Shown: positions 10,770-20,265 of the stretch, one piece after another
Position numbering within the stretch: the first letter of the stretch is position 1
How the letters are laid out: each line of letters begins with the position of its first letter
Assembly: GCF_937616625.2 (NCBI RefSeq)
Contig: NC_065570.1
Span: forward strand, 68,475,665 to 68,539,664
DNA: 64,000 nt
From: Mercurialis annua
Taxonomy: Eukaryota > Streptophyta > Magnoliopsida > Malpighiales > Euphorbiaceae
Reading direction: 5' to 3'
Notes under the pieces: model-generated
Seen by the model: only the letters and a program-made list of their open reading frames with translations
The model's database searches: none
What the model was told of the DNA's origin: nothing
Position numbers and translations under genes: made by a program

Positions 10770-12655
10770 CAATATGATCTTTCAAGTTTGAACTATCAAA
10801 TACTAAATCAACATTCAAGATAAGCAAAAAATAAATCGAAAAGGAGAAAAATCTAGGCATGGATCTCGTGTCTTAACTCAACGAAGATCTATGTTTCCGT
10901 AGAGCGGGGTACTTGGATAATTGTTTTCGCCGATTTGACAAGCAATCCGCTCTATGCAACAAAAGCTAGTATTTTTCGGTTTTCATATTCAAAAAATGCT
11001 AAAAAAATAGATTTATAAACCTCTCCATATTTAGATCTAAAAGAATATGGATCTTAAACTCGAATAGACGCTAAAGATTCTTGAGCGATCTAAAACTTCG
11101 GATTAAGAAAGTGCCAAAAGACCTTCAAAATTTATTCAATTAAAATAAAATCCAAACAAATACCTTAAAAAAACTTATTGAAAAAAATAGATCTATAAAT
11201 AATAATACTATGGGCGGAGAGAAGATGATTTTCTGGTTAAGCGGAAAATCATCTTCTCTTCGCCTTTAAAAAATGAAAAGAAAAAGTTGTTTTTAAAGTG
11301 AAATGAGAGCACAATTTTTAAATAGAGTAAATGTGTGTTTACTTGGTTACTATTCTACCTTATATTTTTTTGAAAATCTATTCTACCTTATATAGTTCTT
11401 GAAAAAAAATGGGTTAAGGTTCAAACTGAATTCTCAAACTTTTATGGAAACTTTAGATTCTACATTCCAATACATTAAACGACAAAGATATTAAAATAAA
11501 AAATTAATAAAAGATTCAAATTATAAATCGACATCATATATTATTATTTTTCAGTTAGAGTGTGTAGGATTAATAATTCTTTGTTAGAAATATGCATCAA
11601 ATTTTACTTTAATGATAGATTTGAGACATAGTAAATATAATAAATGTATACTTATCAAAAAAAAAATCTTTGTTTTTTGCTCTTACTAAAATGCAAGATG
11701 GTGGAATGAATTTTTTATAACCACTTTATGGGGGTTGGTTCCTCTGAAATAATAAGAGAATGAAATGGAGAATAAATTATTTTTACTATTTTTTCTACTT
11801 TATCCAAAAATAATTTAAAAATAAAAATAGATTATTTTTTTATTGGGAATGACTCATTTCTCTCATTCCTTTCAGAAATTAATTTTCATTTTTATAGTAA
11901 TTAAATTAAATTTTAGTTCAATGTGTTAAACCAAAAAAAAAAAATACTAATAAATAAAATAAGATACATCTAAAATTAATTAAATTAAATTTTAGTTCAA
12001 CGTGTTTTGCAAAAAAACAACTAATAAATAAAATAAAATACATCTGAAATTATAAAATTATTTAAATTCCATTTCCTTTTCCATTCCGATCATGCACCGG
12101 ATACAAATGAGATTACACCATTAGACGATATTCTTGATTAACTGATAACATAATAACATTGATATGTTTTTATTGACCAAAAAGTAAAGGTATACATTGT
12201 TGTACTGGAACAAGAAGCACACTGAACATAAATTAAGTGTCTTAATCACACAAAATACATAACATAATAGGCTAAAAGGATCAATAATTAACAAGCAAAA
12301 ACAACTAATTGCACTATGCCTTCAGCTTAATTAGCTTGCTCATGACTGCCACTGGTGCCTAGCTATATTGCATGCTCTGTAATCCAAGTGATTCTCACAA
12401 ACTTAACAACTGCCATAAATTGCTATCGCACCCCTGAAATTATATGAAACTATTGTCTCTCCCTTAAATTTTAAAAAACCAAAGTTTTTCTGACTTTGAG
12501 ATCATATTAGAGAACTGAAATCCCATATTTTTTAATGGGATTTTAGTTAAATGGAAATATAGTGTTAGGGGAAACAATAATTTTTTTTAAAATTTTGAAA
12601 AAGAAAATAATTTTCATATAAACTCAAGGGTGATAGTAGCTAATTCAAATACTAA
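10770..12655. other. intergenic spacer downstream of the KCS gene
   Basis: AT-rich sequence with no supported gene. It contains a compact hairpin (11213-11264, listed separately) and a weaker inverted repeat around 10898-10958 (AGAGCGG ... CCGCTCT). The stretch nearest 12655 probably includes the 3' untranslated region of the minus-strand KCS gene. Confidence 0.6.
11213..11264. repeat. short hairpin with 21-bp arms
   Basis: Arms 11213-11233 and 11244-11264 are inverted copies with one mismatch, around a 10-nt loop. The arms include GAGAAGATGATTTTC. It could be a miniature-element remnant or a transcribed stem-loop. There is no target duplication or promoter to decide. Confidence 0.6.
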
Positions 12656-14146
12656 TTAATCATCGAGATTGACTGGATACTTATCTATGCAGTCCTTCCA
12701 GGCACAATTAAGTGCGGGTTTAATGTCTCGAAGCGCCACCCATACTGCACTATTACATTTGAAGCCACCGCCGAGGCCGATTTGCCACACACGGTTTCCT
12801 TTTCTCATCTTCTTCTTCGATTCAATGTACCCTAACTCATACCAAATCGAACTTGACGAAGTATTTCCGAATCGATGAAGAGTCATCCTGGACGCCTCCA
12901 CGTCTTCTGGTGAAAGCTTCAAATTCTGCTCTAGCTCGTCAATTATCGCTCTTCCTCCGGCGTGTATACAGAAATGGTCGAACGCCGACTTGAAATCCGG
13001 CACGTACGGCTTCATCTTCGCTTTAAACAGCTTGTTAACCATAAGAGTTGCTAAGTAGAGAAGCTGCTCGCTAATCGGTAACACCAAAGGACCCAACTTA
13101 GTGATATTAACTTTTAAAGCCTTACCACAAATAGGGCTAACATCTCTCGTTAACAAAACGCCGACGTTTCCTTCACCGTCTTGCTGTTGCCGGAGAGCAT
13201 TAAACGCCTTGTCGTCAGAGCCGAAATGCGTTCTGACGACATGAAGAAGCTTATACTTCGCACGTCGTTTATCGCTAGATTTGTTAGAAAGAAGCATTGC
13301 AGCTCCTCCAACCCTAAAAATACAGTTAGAAATCAACATGGATTTTTCATTTCCTTTATACCAATTTAACGTTATAATCTCTGTGCTAACCACAACTGCA
13401 TTACAGTTCCGGTAAACTTGCAGCAAATCTTTCGCAAGCCCGACGGCGATAACTCCGGCGCTGCAGCCCATACCACCCAAGTTGAAAGTTACGATATCGG
13501 TCCTTAACTTATACTTATTTACGATCATAGCAGACAGCGACGGAGCTGGGTTAAATAAAGCACAGTTCACAATAAGAATATCGATATTTTTAGGGTTAAG
13601 ATTAGTATTAGCAAACAGATTATCTAAAGCACCAAACATAACCATCTCAGCTTCTTCTCTGGCAAGGGCAATCGTCGGCCGGGGAGGAATATAACCGACG
13701 GCTTCTGGAAGATACGTTTCGTCTCCCATACCGGAACGTTCCAAAATCTTTTCCTGGAAATCTAGTGAAGACTCCTCGAAAATTCCGAATTGTCTGCAGT
13801 GCTCCATGAACATTGACTTGGGAGCTTTGTGTTCATCAGGAGCGCGATAGCAAGAGAAATCAATCAAGTAGATCGGTCTGGGTCTGATCAGAAAATAAAC
13901 GATGAGGCTGAAAATGAGAAAAGTACAGCCGAAGGCGACGGCGATGAGATTATTCTGTAGGAAGCTCCCCAGACGATTGAAATCGTCAACGTTCATCTTC
14001 GAAGCTTCCATGGATGCAACTATAATTAAAGGAATAGAAGTTAGGGTTAATAGATTTGAGATTAGATGATGGTAGAGAAGTTTAAGATATTTGACATTAA
14101 TGCTCTGCGAGACATTTGGTACATTTATTTTAGTACCGTTGTCCAT
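12656..14146 (-). CDS. 3-ketoacyl-CoA synthase (fatty acid elongase), intronless
   Basis: A 496-residue condensing enzyme of the endoplasmic-reticulum fatty acid elongase. The family joins malonyl-CoA to a long-chain acyl-CoA in the first, chain-length-determining step that supplies cuticular wax, suberin, sphingolipid or seed very-long-chain acyls. Two N-terminal hydrophobic segments (about residues 30-46 and 66-87) precede the FAE1-type catalytic domain. The expected catalytic triad is present: Cys228 in NLGGMGCSAG, His395 in CIHAGGRA and Asn428 in HRFGNTS. The glycine-rich IGLGGGFKCN motif lies at about 457-465. Length and lack of introns fit the family. I chose Met at 14146 (MDNGTKIN). 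The in-frame Met at 14248 lies upstream of a TATA box at 14232-14239 and would add 34 residues of unlikely sequence. The exact KCS paralogue is not resolved. There is no disruption, so it looks functional. Confidence 0.95.
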   Translation of the reverse strand: MDNGTKINVPNVSQSINVKYLKLLYHHLISNLLTLTSIPLIIVASMEASKMNVDDFNRLGSFLQNNLIAVAFGCTFLIFSLIVYFLIRPRPIYLIDFSCYRAPDEHKAPKSMFMEHCRQFGIFEESSLDFQEKILERSGMGDETYLPEAVGYIPPRPTIALAREEAEMVMFGALDNLFANTNLNPKNIDILIVNCALFNPAPSLSAMIVNKYKLRTDIVTFNLGGMGCSAGVIAVGLAKDLLQVYRNCNAVVVSTEIITLNWYKGNEKSMLISNCIFRVGGAAMLLSNKSSDKRRAKYKLLHVVRTHFGSDDKAFNALRQQQDGEGNVGVLLTRDVSPICGKALKVNITKLGPLVLPISEQLLYLATLMVNKLFKAKMKPYVPDFKSAFDHFCIHAGGRAIIDELEQNLKLSPEDVEASRMTLHRFGNTSSSSIWYELGYIESKKKMRKGNRVWQIGLGGGFKCNSAVWVALRDIKPALNCAWKDCIDKYPVNLDD

Positions 14147-14231
14147 GGAAGAATTGAATGGCTTAATTGAAGATACGAATATGAAAAATATAGAGGGAAG
14201 AGCAACTGTATCTTGGGTTTGAAATTGCTTG

Positions 14232-14239
14232 TATTTATA
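14232..14239 (-). promoter_or_regulatory. probable TATA box of the KCS gene
   Basis: TATAAATA on the minus strand, about 86 nt upstream of the chosen ATG at 14146. This leaves room for a 5' leader of roughly 50-60 nt. It is the only good TATA match in the near-upstream region and supports the shorter start. Confidence 0.55.
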
Positions 14240-14580
14240 GAAAAACAATTGTTGTTTGTGCGTATTGCATCAAAACATAAAATATTAATTTAATGTTAAA
14301 TTTTTTGAAGACTTTTCAACTCTTCTCAGAAAAAAAAAGATCAACTTTTTACTAGTTTTTTTATGGAAACTTTTTTATTACTTTTTTTTTTGGAGAATAA
14401 AACTTTTGAATAACCTTTAGCGTTTTGAGTTTTCCTTTCAATAATAACCTTTAGCGTTTTGAGTTTGCCTTTTAATTTCTTTATTATTCTTTTCTTTTGT
14501 AATTTAATCACATTTTTAAAATTTTGATAAATACTCCATATACATTTTAAATTCTTACATTTAATCTACCAAACAACATA

Positions 14581-14844
14581 CTACCTCCGTTCTTTTTTAG
14601 TTGTTCATTTAGCCAATTTTATTTATCTATAAATAGTTGTCCATTTAATAATTCCATGTGATATTAGCTACTTATCTTCCAAGTTTACCCATCCCTAATA
14701 AATGACCCTATGTTTTAATTTAAAAGGCATTTATTAACTAATAGGGCTATATTAGTATTTTTTTTTATAAATTAAGACAAAAGAAGCACTATCTTGGTAT
14801 GTGCAATATTGGCTAAATGGACAACTAAAAAAGAACGGAGGTAG
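14581..14844. mobile_element. Stowaway (Tc1/mariner) MITE upstream of KCS
   Basis: The terminal inverted repeats CTACCTCCGTTC... and ...GAACGGAGGTAG extend well inward (AAAAAAGAACGG; a GTCCATTT/AAATGGAC pair). They are flanked by TA dinucleotides (14579-14580 and 14845-14846). It is 264 bp long, AT-rich and non-coding. It sits about 340 bp upstream of the KCS TATA box, so it may lie in that gene's promoter region. Confidence 0.8.
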
Positions 14845-16322
14845 TAACATTTATGATACGAGAGCTAAATTTCTTATCATTCTATATGCCATACATTAAA
14901 AGTCGTTGCTTTTTTCAATTTTAAATACAAATTACTCTCAAATTCTTCAGATATATTATTATCATATTTTTATCTATTTTATTTAAAAATTAAATAATAT
15001 AATCCTCCACTTTTATTTTCGATAATATTTTAATTTTTTTTGCTCAATTTTGGCGTTTATCAACTAAGTCAAAAACTTAATATTAATATAAATTTTAATG
15101 ATTTAGTGACTTAAATTTAATTTTTTTTAATATTAATTAACATTTTAATTTTAAGAAAAATATTGTTTTTGTTTTAATGTGTATATTAAATAAGAAAATA
15201 AAAAAAAGATAAATATCATAAAAGTGATACAAATTAAATGGTCTTTTTAAGCTATTTAATCTCATAAAATATAATTTCTATTTGTGGACTAAATTAAATT
15301 TTTTTAAAAGTATAGTCCTTTGATTTACTTGACTTATACCAAAAATAAATAAAAGTGCTAAAATATTAATGAAAATATAATTTAATAATCAAGCCATTTG
15401 ATTTTTAAATAAAAAGGACAAAAATATGAATTATGATATACGTGCCAAAAATTAATTTATTAGTTTCAAAATTAAAATGCATAGCTTTAGTTCATTCTTG
15501 TAATAATATAATCATAATTTTTTAAATTTTAATCAATTGGTGCAATTACTAAATTTAATTTTTTTCAGTTAAACATAAACTAATTATTGTCTCCATTGAA
15601 TTTAAAAATGAACATGTCTTTTAAATATAGATTAATAAGACAATAATTGATATATTTTTATCCTTAATAGTGGTGGTGTAATAAATTTGTTTAGAATTAT
15701 ATTTATTATTATTTAAAAAAAGGAATTAAAGAAGCACAACGTTCCTTATAATTAAATGGCATTAAAACATGATATGAATTTTCTAAATGGAACATAAAAA
15801 AATAAAATGTATCCCTTCCTAAAAATGACAGAAAGAGTACCAGTTATTATATAATCTCTCTGTCCCAAATACTAGGTCATCTAGACAAATACATTTAAGT
15901 TAATTAAAATTAATTATTTTATCTATTTTCGCATCTATATCATTTTATTTTATTTTCATTTTATAACTAATTTTTAATGGATATAATTTCGCATTGGTAA
16001 CTAAAAATGACATTAATTATATATTAAAATCTCTGATTAAAAAATCGGAAAAAACCGGTAGGTTGAACTAGAGACGGCAAGTTGTTCGGTGTGATTTACC
16101 CAATACACTTGAGTCGGTTGGACCGAGTTAAACTAGTTGACTCGAACGAGATTGTCAGTTGAACCGGTGATTGAACCAATTCAACCGGTGATTGAACCAA
16201 TTGAACCGTTGGTTCAATTGGTTAGCCCTTGTCCGTATTTTCAATTTATTTTTAGGTGTAATTTATTCATCCGATTGAACAAAAAACTGGTGGCACTAAT
16301 ATTAGAACCTGTAATGTATTTT
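14845..16322. other. AT-rich spacer; GGTTGAACC-rich block at its right end
   Basis: No gene is seen. At about 16060-16215 there is a dense cluster of AACCGGT / GGTTGAACC words in both orientations, shared with blocks at about 20110-20260, 21420-21480 and 46870-47110. A half Stowaway-like end (CTCTCTGTCCC) lies at about 15857 with no partner found. Confidence 0.6.
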
Positions 16323-16696
16323 GGCTTAATGTTTTAAAAAAATCCCGACCTTTTATCCCCTTTTTAATCCTACCCTGACGTTGAAAAATTGTCAATTTTA
16401 TCACAATTTGCATTTCTTTCATTTCAATTGTACCCTGAAGTATAAAATTGACCTTTATTTATTTGACAAAAGTTCATTAAATGTATTTAAAAATAGTCAA
16501 TTTAATATAAAAAGTTAATGTAATGCAAAAAGGGTCAATTTAGAGCATTTTTGCTAAATAAAAAAAAGGTTAATTTTATGTTTTAGGTACAATTGAAATT
16601 AAAAAATGCAAAATAGAGTAAAATTGATAGATTTGTAACGTCAGGATAGGATTGAAAAGGTGATGAAAGGTTAGAATTTTTTAAAGACATTAAACC
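16323..16696. mobile_element. Mutator-like miniature element, copy 1
   Basis: A 374-bp element with long terminal inverted repeats (GGCTTAATGTTTT... against ...AAAGACATTAAACC), bounded by an exact 9-bp direct repeat ATGTATTTT at 16314-16322 and 16697-16705. A 9-bp duplication with long inverted ends is the hallmark of Mutator-like transposons. It is non-coding. Subterminal sequence (ACCCTGACG, CAATTGTACCCTGAAG) resembles copies at 16952 and 19536. Confidence 0.85.
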
Positions 16697-16951
16697 ATGT
16701 ATTTTAGATAACTCTCGAATATAAATCATTATATTTTAAATACTAATGTAATTGCTGTGATACATGAATAGAAAATTAATGCAAATCTAGTCTTTATTCA
16801 GAGAGATTTTGATATCCAGCAAAAATATGGTTGCGAGTACAAGAAGTTAATCGGGCGTCCAATCGTGTCTTGAAAAACAAACAGTAAACAGATAGTTCCA
16901 GTCATCAGTGTCGGCTACTTATAATATGGTTTATACTGTACGATATTTGAA

Positions 16952-17345
16952 GGGCTTAATTATTTAAAAAAAATCTGATTTTAAAAAAAATCTGATTTTG
17001 AATTTCTTTTTGTTTATATCTTGATCTTAGAAAACAGTCATTTGTATCCAATTTTGTGTTTTTATATTTCGTTCCTATCCAAAGTATTAAAATTGGCTCT
17101 TTTCACTTGAAAAAAAAAATTTAAATAATCTTTCAATTTATATTTTTATACTAATTAGACGTATGATATAACTTTTTATTTGATTGTTTTTAATTTTTTT
17201 ATCCTTTAATTCATTAAATTGTCAATTATATCTTGTATTGGTAAAAATAAAACCTGGAAACTCAAAATTGGGTACAAATGACTTTTTTACAAGGTCAGGG
17301 TATAAACAAAAAATATTAAAGTGGCCTTTTTTAAGTAATTAAGCC
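16952..17345. mobile_element. Mutator-like miniature element, copy 2
   Basis: A 394-bp element with ends GGGCTTAATTATTTAAAA and its inverted partner TTTTTTAAGTAATTAAGCC. It is flanked by the exact 9-bp repeat ATATTTGAA (16943-16951 and 17346-17354). The inner terminal sequence (ACCCAATTTTG / CAAAATTGGGTACAAATG) matches the 45609 element closely, so both belong to one subfamily. It is non-coding. Confidence 0.88.
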
Positions 17346-17709
17346 ATATTTGAATTAAAACTAATTATATAAAAATCATATAAAATTAATTTAAAAGTCT
17401 CTTTCTTGTTTAAAAATAAACATAACTCATACTTACATGCCTTTTATCAAAGTTCATATTTTTTTTTGTACCAGTTCATACATGTCTCATTTTAAAAGTT
17501 CATATTTATTTTAAATCTAAAAACAAATTATACTTAAATAATTAATATTATCACATAAAATATGATAGTATGAACAAATAGTACTCGTACTTAATAAGAG
17601 ATAATTATTATTTATCTTTTCAGTTCAGATCTGAAATATTTAAATAATAAATTAATTATATATATTTAGATGGAGTATAATCCAACATCTTTAATCTATC
17701 TTTTTCGAT

Positions 17710-17917
17710 CGTCTGACGTAGCAATCAAAGAGTGCATTGATTAAATTCTGTTTTTTGAGATGTCTCCAAAAAATATTTTATAACCCATATATCTTTTTAA
17801 TCTAATTTTTATAACCCACCTTACGTAGTAAAATTTCATTCGTTTCATTTTCATTCAAAAGTGTATATCTAAAAAAACAGAATTTAATCAATCGACTCTT
17901 TATTTCACGTCAGGCGG
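17710..17917. mobile_element. inverted-repeat MITE, unclassified
   Basis: The left arm (from CGTCTGACGTAG, including GATTAAATTCTGTTTTTT) is mirrored on the right by AAAAAACAGAATTTAATCAATC...ACGTCAGGCG, giving terminal repeats near 50 bp with mismatches. The interior is AT-rich and non-coding. The ends do not match hAT, Stowaway or the Mutator-like family here, and no clear target duplication was found. Confidence 0.65.
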
Positions 17918-18220
17918 TATAAAAATGAGTTAAAAATATTGGATTATACAATGTTACTCAAAATATTCATAGAAATTACTATAAATATGAAAGAGCCTCA
18001 CCCCATGCTTTCTGTAAAGGCGGCTATAGAAATAATTGTAGCATAATTGGTTGTCATGGTTTATTATAATTCAAATGTTATTAAAGAGGATCGACCAATC
18101 GGTCAAATCTACACTACCACTTGAGACTTATGTATCAATTATTAGTTAATACAACTATCGATCAAGACGCATATATAGAAAGAAAGTGAAATCATCAAAT
18201 ATCCTGCCTTATCCGACGTT

Positions 18221-18475
18221 ACTAGAATTAGCAGCAAATATTTTTTTTAATAATACTAAAATTATTATTATTAATATATATTAATAAAAAACAGTGGCAT
18301 ATTACTGCTAATAAAACGTTGTTTTAAGTCATTGGTAATAAAATTTATTTAAAATACTGATATAATTTAACTAATGACAGCAACTTTTAAAATTATTCCT
18401 GTAAAATGTCTTTTAGCAGCAAAAAAAAAATTAATTACAAAATTATTGTTATCAAATACAGAATTTTTTGTAGTA
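18221..18475. mobile_element. possible non-autonomous CACTA-like element
   Basis: The left edge ACTAGAATTAGCAGC and the inverted right edge TACTACAAAAAATTCTG are loosely CACTA-like, with AGCAGCAAA / GCAGCAAC words near both ends. The evidence is weak: the termini are imperfect and no 3-bp duplication is obvious. Confidence 0.3.
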
Positions 18476-18791
18476 ACTCTCTTCATTCCGTAAATATGTT
18501 ATAAGTGTAAAAGATAAAAATTTCACATTTATAAGTATTAAAAGATACCAACAAGTTATACTTCAAATGGTATAAATATTAGACATTGAACTGTCGAAAT
18601 TGTAGATTCAACTTCTCCCACAAACTCTTCCTCTTTCCAATTATTAAACAAAAAATAAAGATAATATTTTCAATGAAAATTAGTATGGGTTAATAATTTA
18701 AAAAATCAAAGTTATTATATTTAATAGAGTCAGTAAGGATAAAGTGATATTTTAACACTTCTATAAAAACAATTTTGTTAATAAATAACAT

Positions 18792-19431
18792 CACTATTAA
18801 AAACAAAAAATTAGTGACCTATAAACCCCAAAGCTGTTAGTAATTCTATTTTTATTTAATGAATAATTTACGACAACTTTTAAACCGCCGATGAAAATTA
18901 TGTTGATAACTTTTTCCGACAGACACATTTTTGCCGGCTATCTGTCGGTAGGTATCGATGGCCATCTTTGTCGGCAGACATCGATGATTACCAACATCAT
19001 CTGTCATTCATAATTTGTTTGTAATTTTACCAATGACAATGTCGTCGCTGAACCGTCCGCTTAGCGCTGATGGATCTGTCCGTCAAATGAGTCAATAATT
19101 TGCTGACAGATAAATATGTCAGTAGTCTGTTAGTAATCATTTTTGAAGAAAAAAATAATTGCAGATAGATTTTGTTGGCAAATAATTTTCTACGAAAATA
19201 TACAATTTTTTTACATCATCTGTAGTTCACAACCCGTCTGCAATTTTACAGACGACATTGTCATCGTTGAACCATCAACTTAGCGCTGATAGATTTATCT
19301 TTGGAAAATGAGTCGACAAATTGTCAACAGAGAAATATGTCAGTAGTCCATCGGTGATCATTCTTTAAAAAAAATTAATTGCAGACAGATTTTGTTGGTA
19401 AATAATTTATAAAGAACATATACAATTTAAA
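18792..19431. mobile_element. CACTA-like fragment with an internal tandem duplication
   Basis: It begins CACTATTAAAAACAAAAAA and continues with repeated GACAGA / TGTCGG / GTCGGCAG words in both orientations, like a CACTA subterminal array. From 18994 two imperfect tandem copies of about 219 bp follow (second from 19213), both opening ACATCATCTGT and both containing TTAGCGCTGAT and AATATGTCAGTAGTC. The right terminus is missing. It is non-coding. Assignment to CACTA is tentative; the tandem duplication is clear. Confidence 0.45.
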
Positions 19432-19535
19432 AAAATTAAAATCCAATCAAAAATCAATTGATGATGCATCAAATATGCATATATACAATATTCAATTATA
19501 TATAAAAAAAATAAAAATATTACACAAAACTATTT

Positions 19536-20049
19536 GGCTAATCCCCTGAAAACCCCCCCATCTTTCAACCCCCCTTCATTTGCACCCTCACCTTTCAAAA
19601 TCTTCAATTTTACCCAAATTTCCACCTTTCATTTTCAATTGCACCCTAAAAGTATTAAATTAGCTCTTTTTCACTATAAAAAAGTTCAAAACGATAATTT
19701 ATATTTTAATTCATATTCTAAAATAGTCCTCAATGTTTAAATTTCAACAATAAAATCATATTTTCTAAAATTTTAAAAGTTAAATTTATTTATATAAAAT
19801 AGAAATCAATTAAAAATATCATTAAATATGGTTTTGTTGTTGAAATTTAAACATTAAGAACTATTTAGAACATGAATTAAAATATAAAGTATCGATTTCA
19901 ACTTTTTTTAGTGACAAAATCCCAATTTAATACTTCTAGGGTGCAATTGAAAATGAAAGGTGATAATTTGGGTAAAATTGGAGATTTTGAAAGGTGAGAG
20001 TGCAAACGAAGGGGGGTTGAAAGGTGAGGGATTTTTCAGGGGTTAATTC
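19536..20049. mobile_element. Mutator-like miniature element, copy 3
   Basis: A 514-bp element flanked by the exact 9-bp repeat AAACTATTT (19527-19535 and 20050-20058). The long inverted ends are GGCTAATCCCCTGAAAA against TTTTTCAGGGGTTAATTC, continuing inward through CTTTCAACCCCCC / GGGGGGTTGAAAGG and AATTGCACCCTA / AGGGTGCAATT. A 68-codon frame starting at 19534 lies in the left repeat and is not a gene. Confidence 0.88.
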
Positions 20050-20100
20050 AAACTATTTCAATACAGACACTATAAAAATACTACTAACTAGTCTAAACTA

Positions 20101-20265
20101 GTGTCTTAAAAACCGGACCGGCCGGCCGGTCGAACTTGGAACCCGGTAATGATCCAATTCACAAAATATAAAATGTCGGAAATATGATTGAACCGGTTTG
20201 GACCGGATTGAATCGGACAAACTGATTATTCAACCGGTTATTGAACCGGTTGGACCGCTAACAGC
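20101..20265. repeat. AACCGG/GGTTGAACC-rich repeat block
   Basis: Begins GTCTTAAAAACCGGACCGG and carries palindromic GGCCGGCCGG plus repeated AACCGGTTNNACCGG words. A block at about 46950-47110 begins similarly (GTTTTAGAAACCGAACTGG). It is probably the edge of a dispersed element whose type I cannot assign. Confidence 0.5.

Noticed and set aside
15850..15890. Stowaway-like end CTCTCTGTCCC
   Set aside because: No inverted partner or second TA within a plausible distance, so not called as an element.
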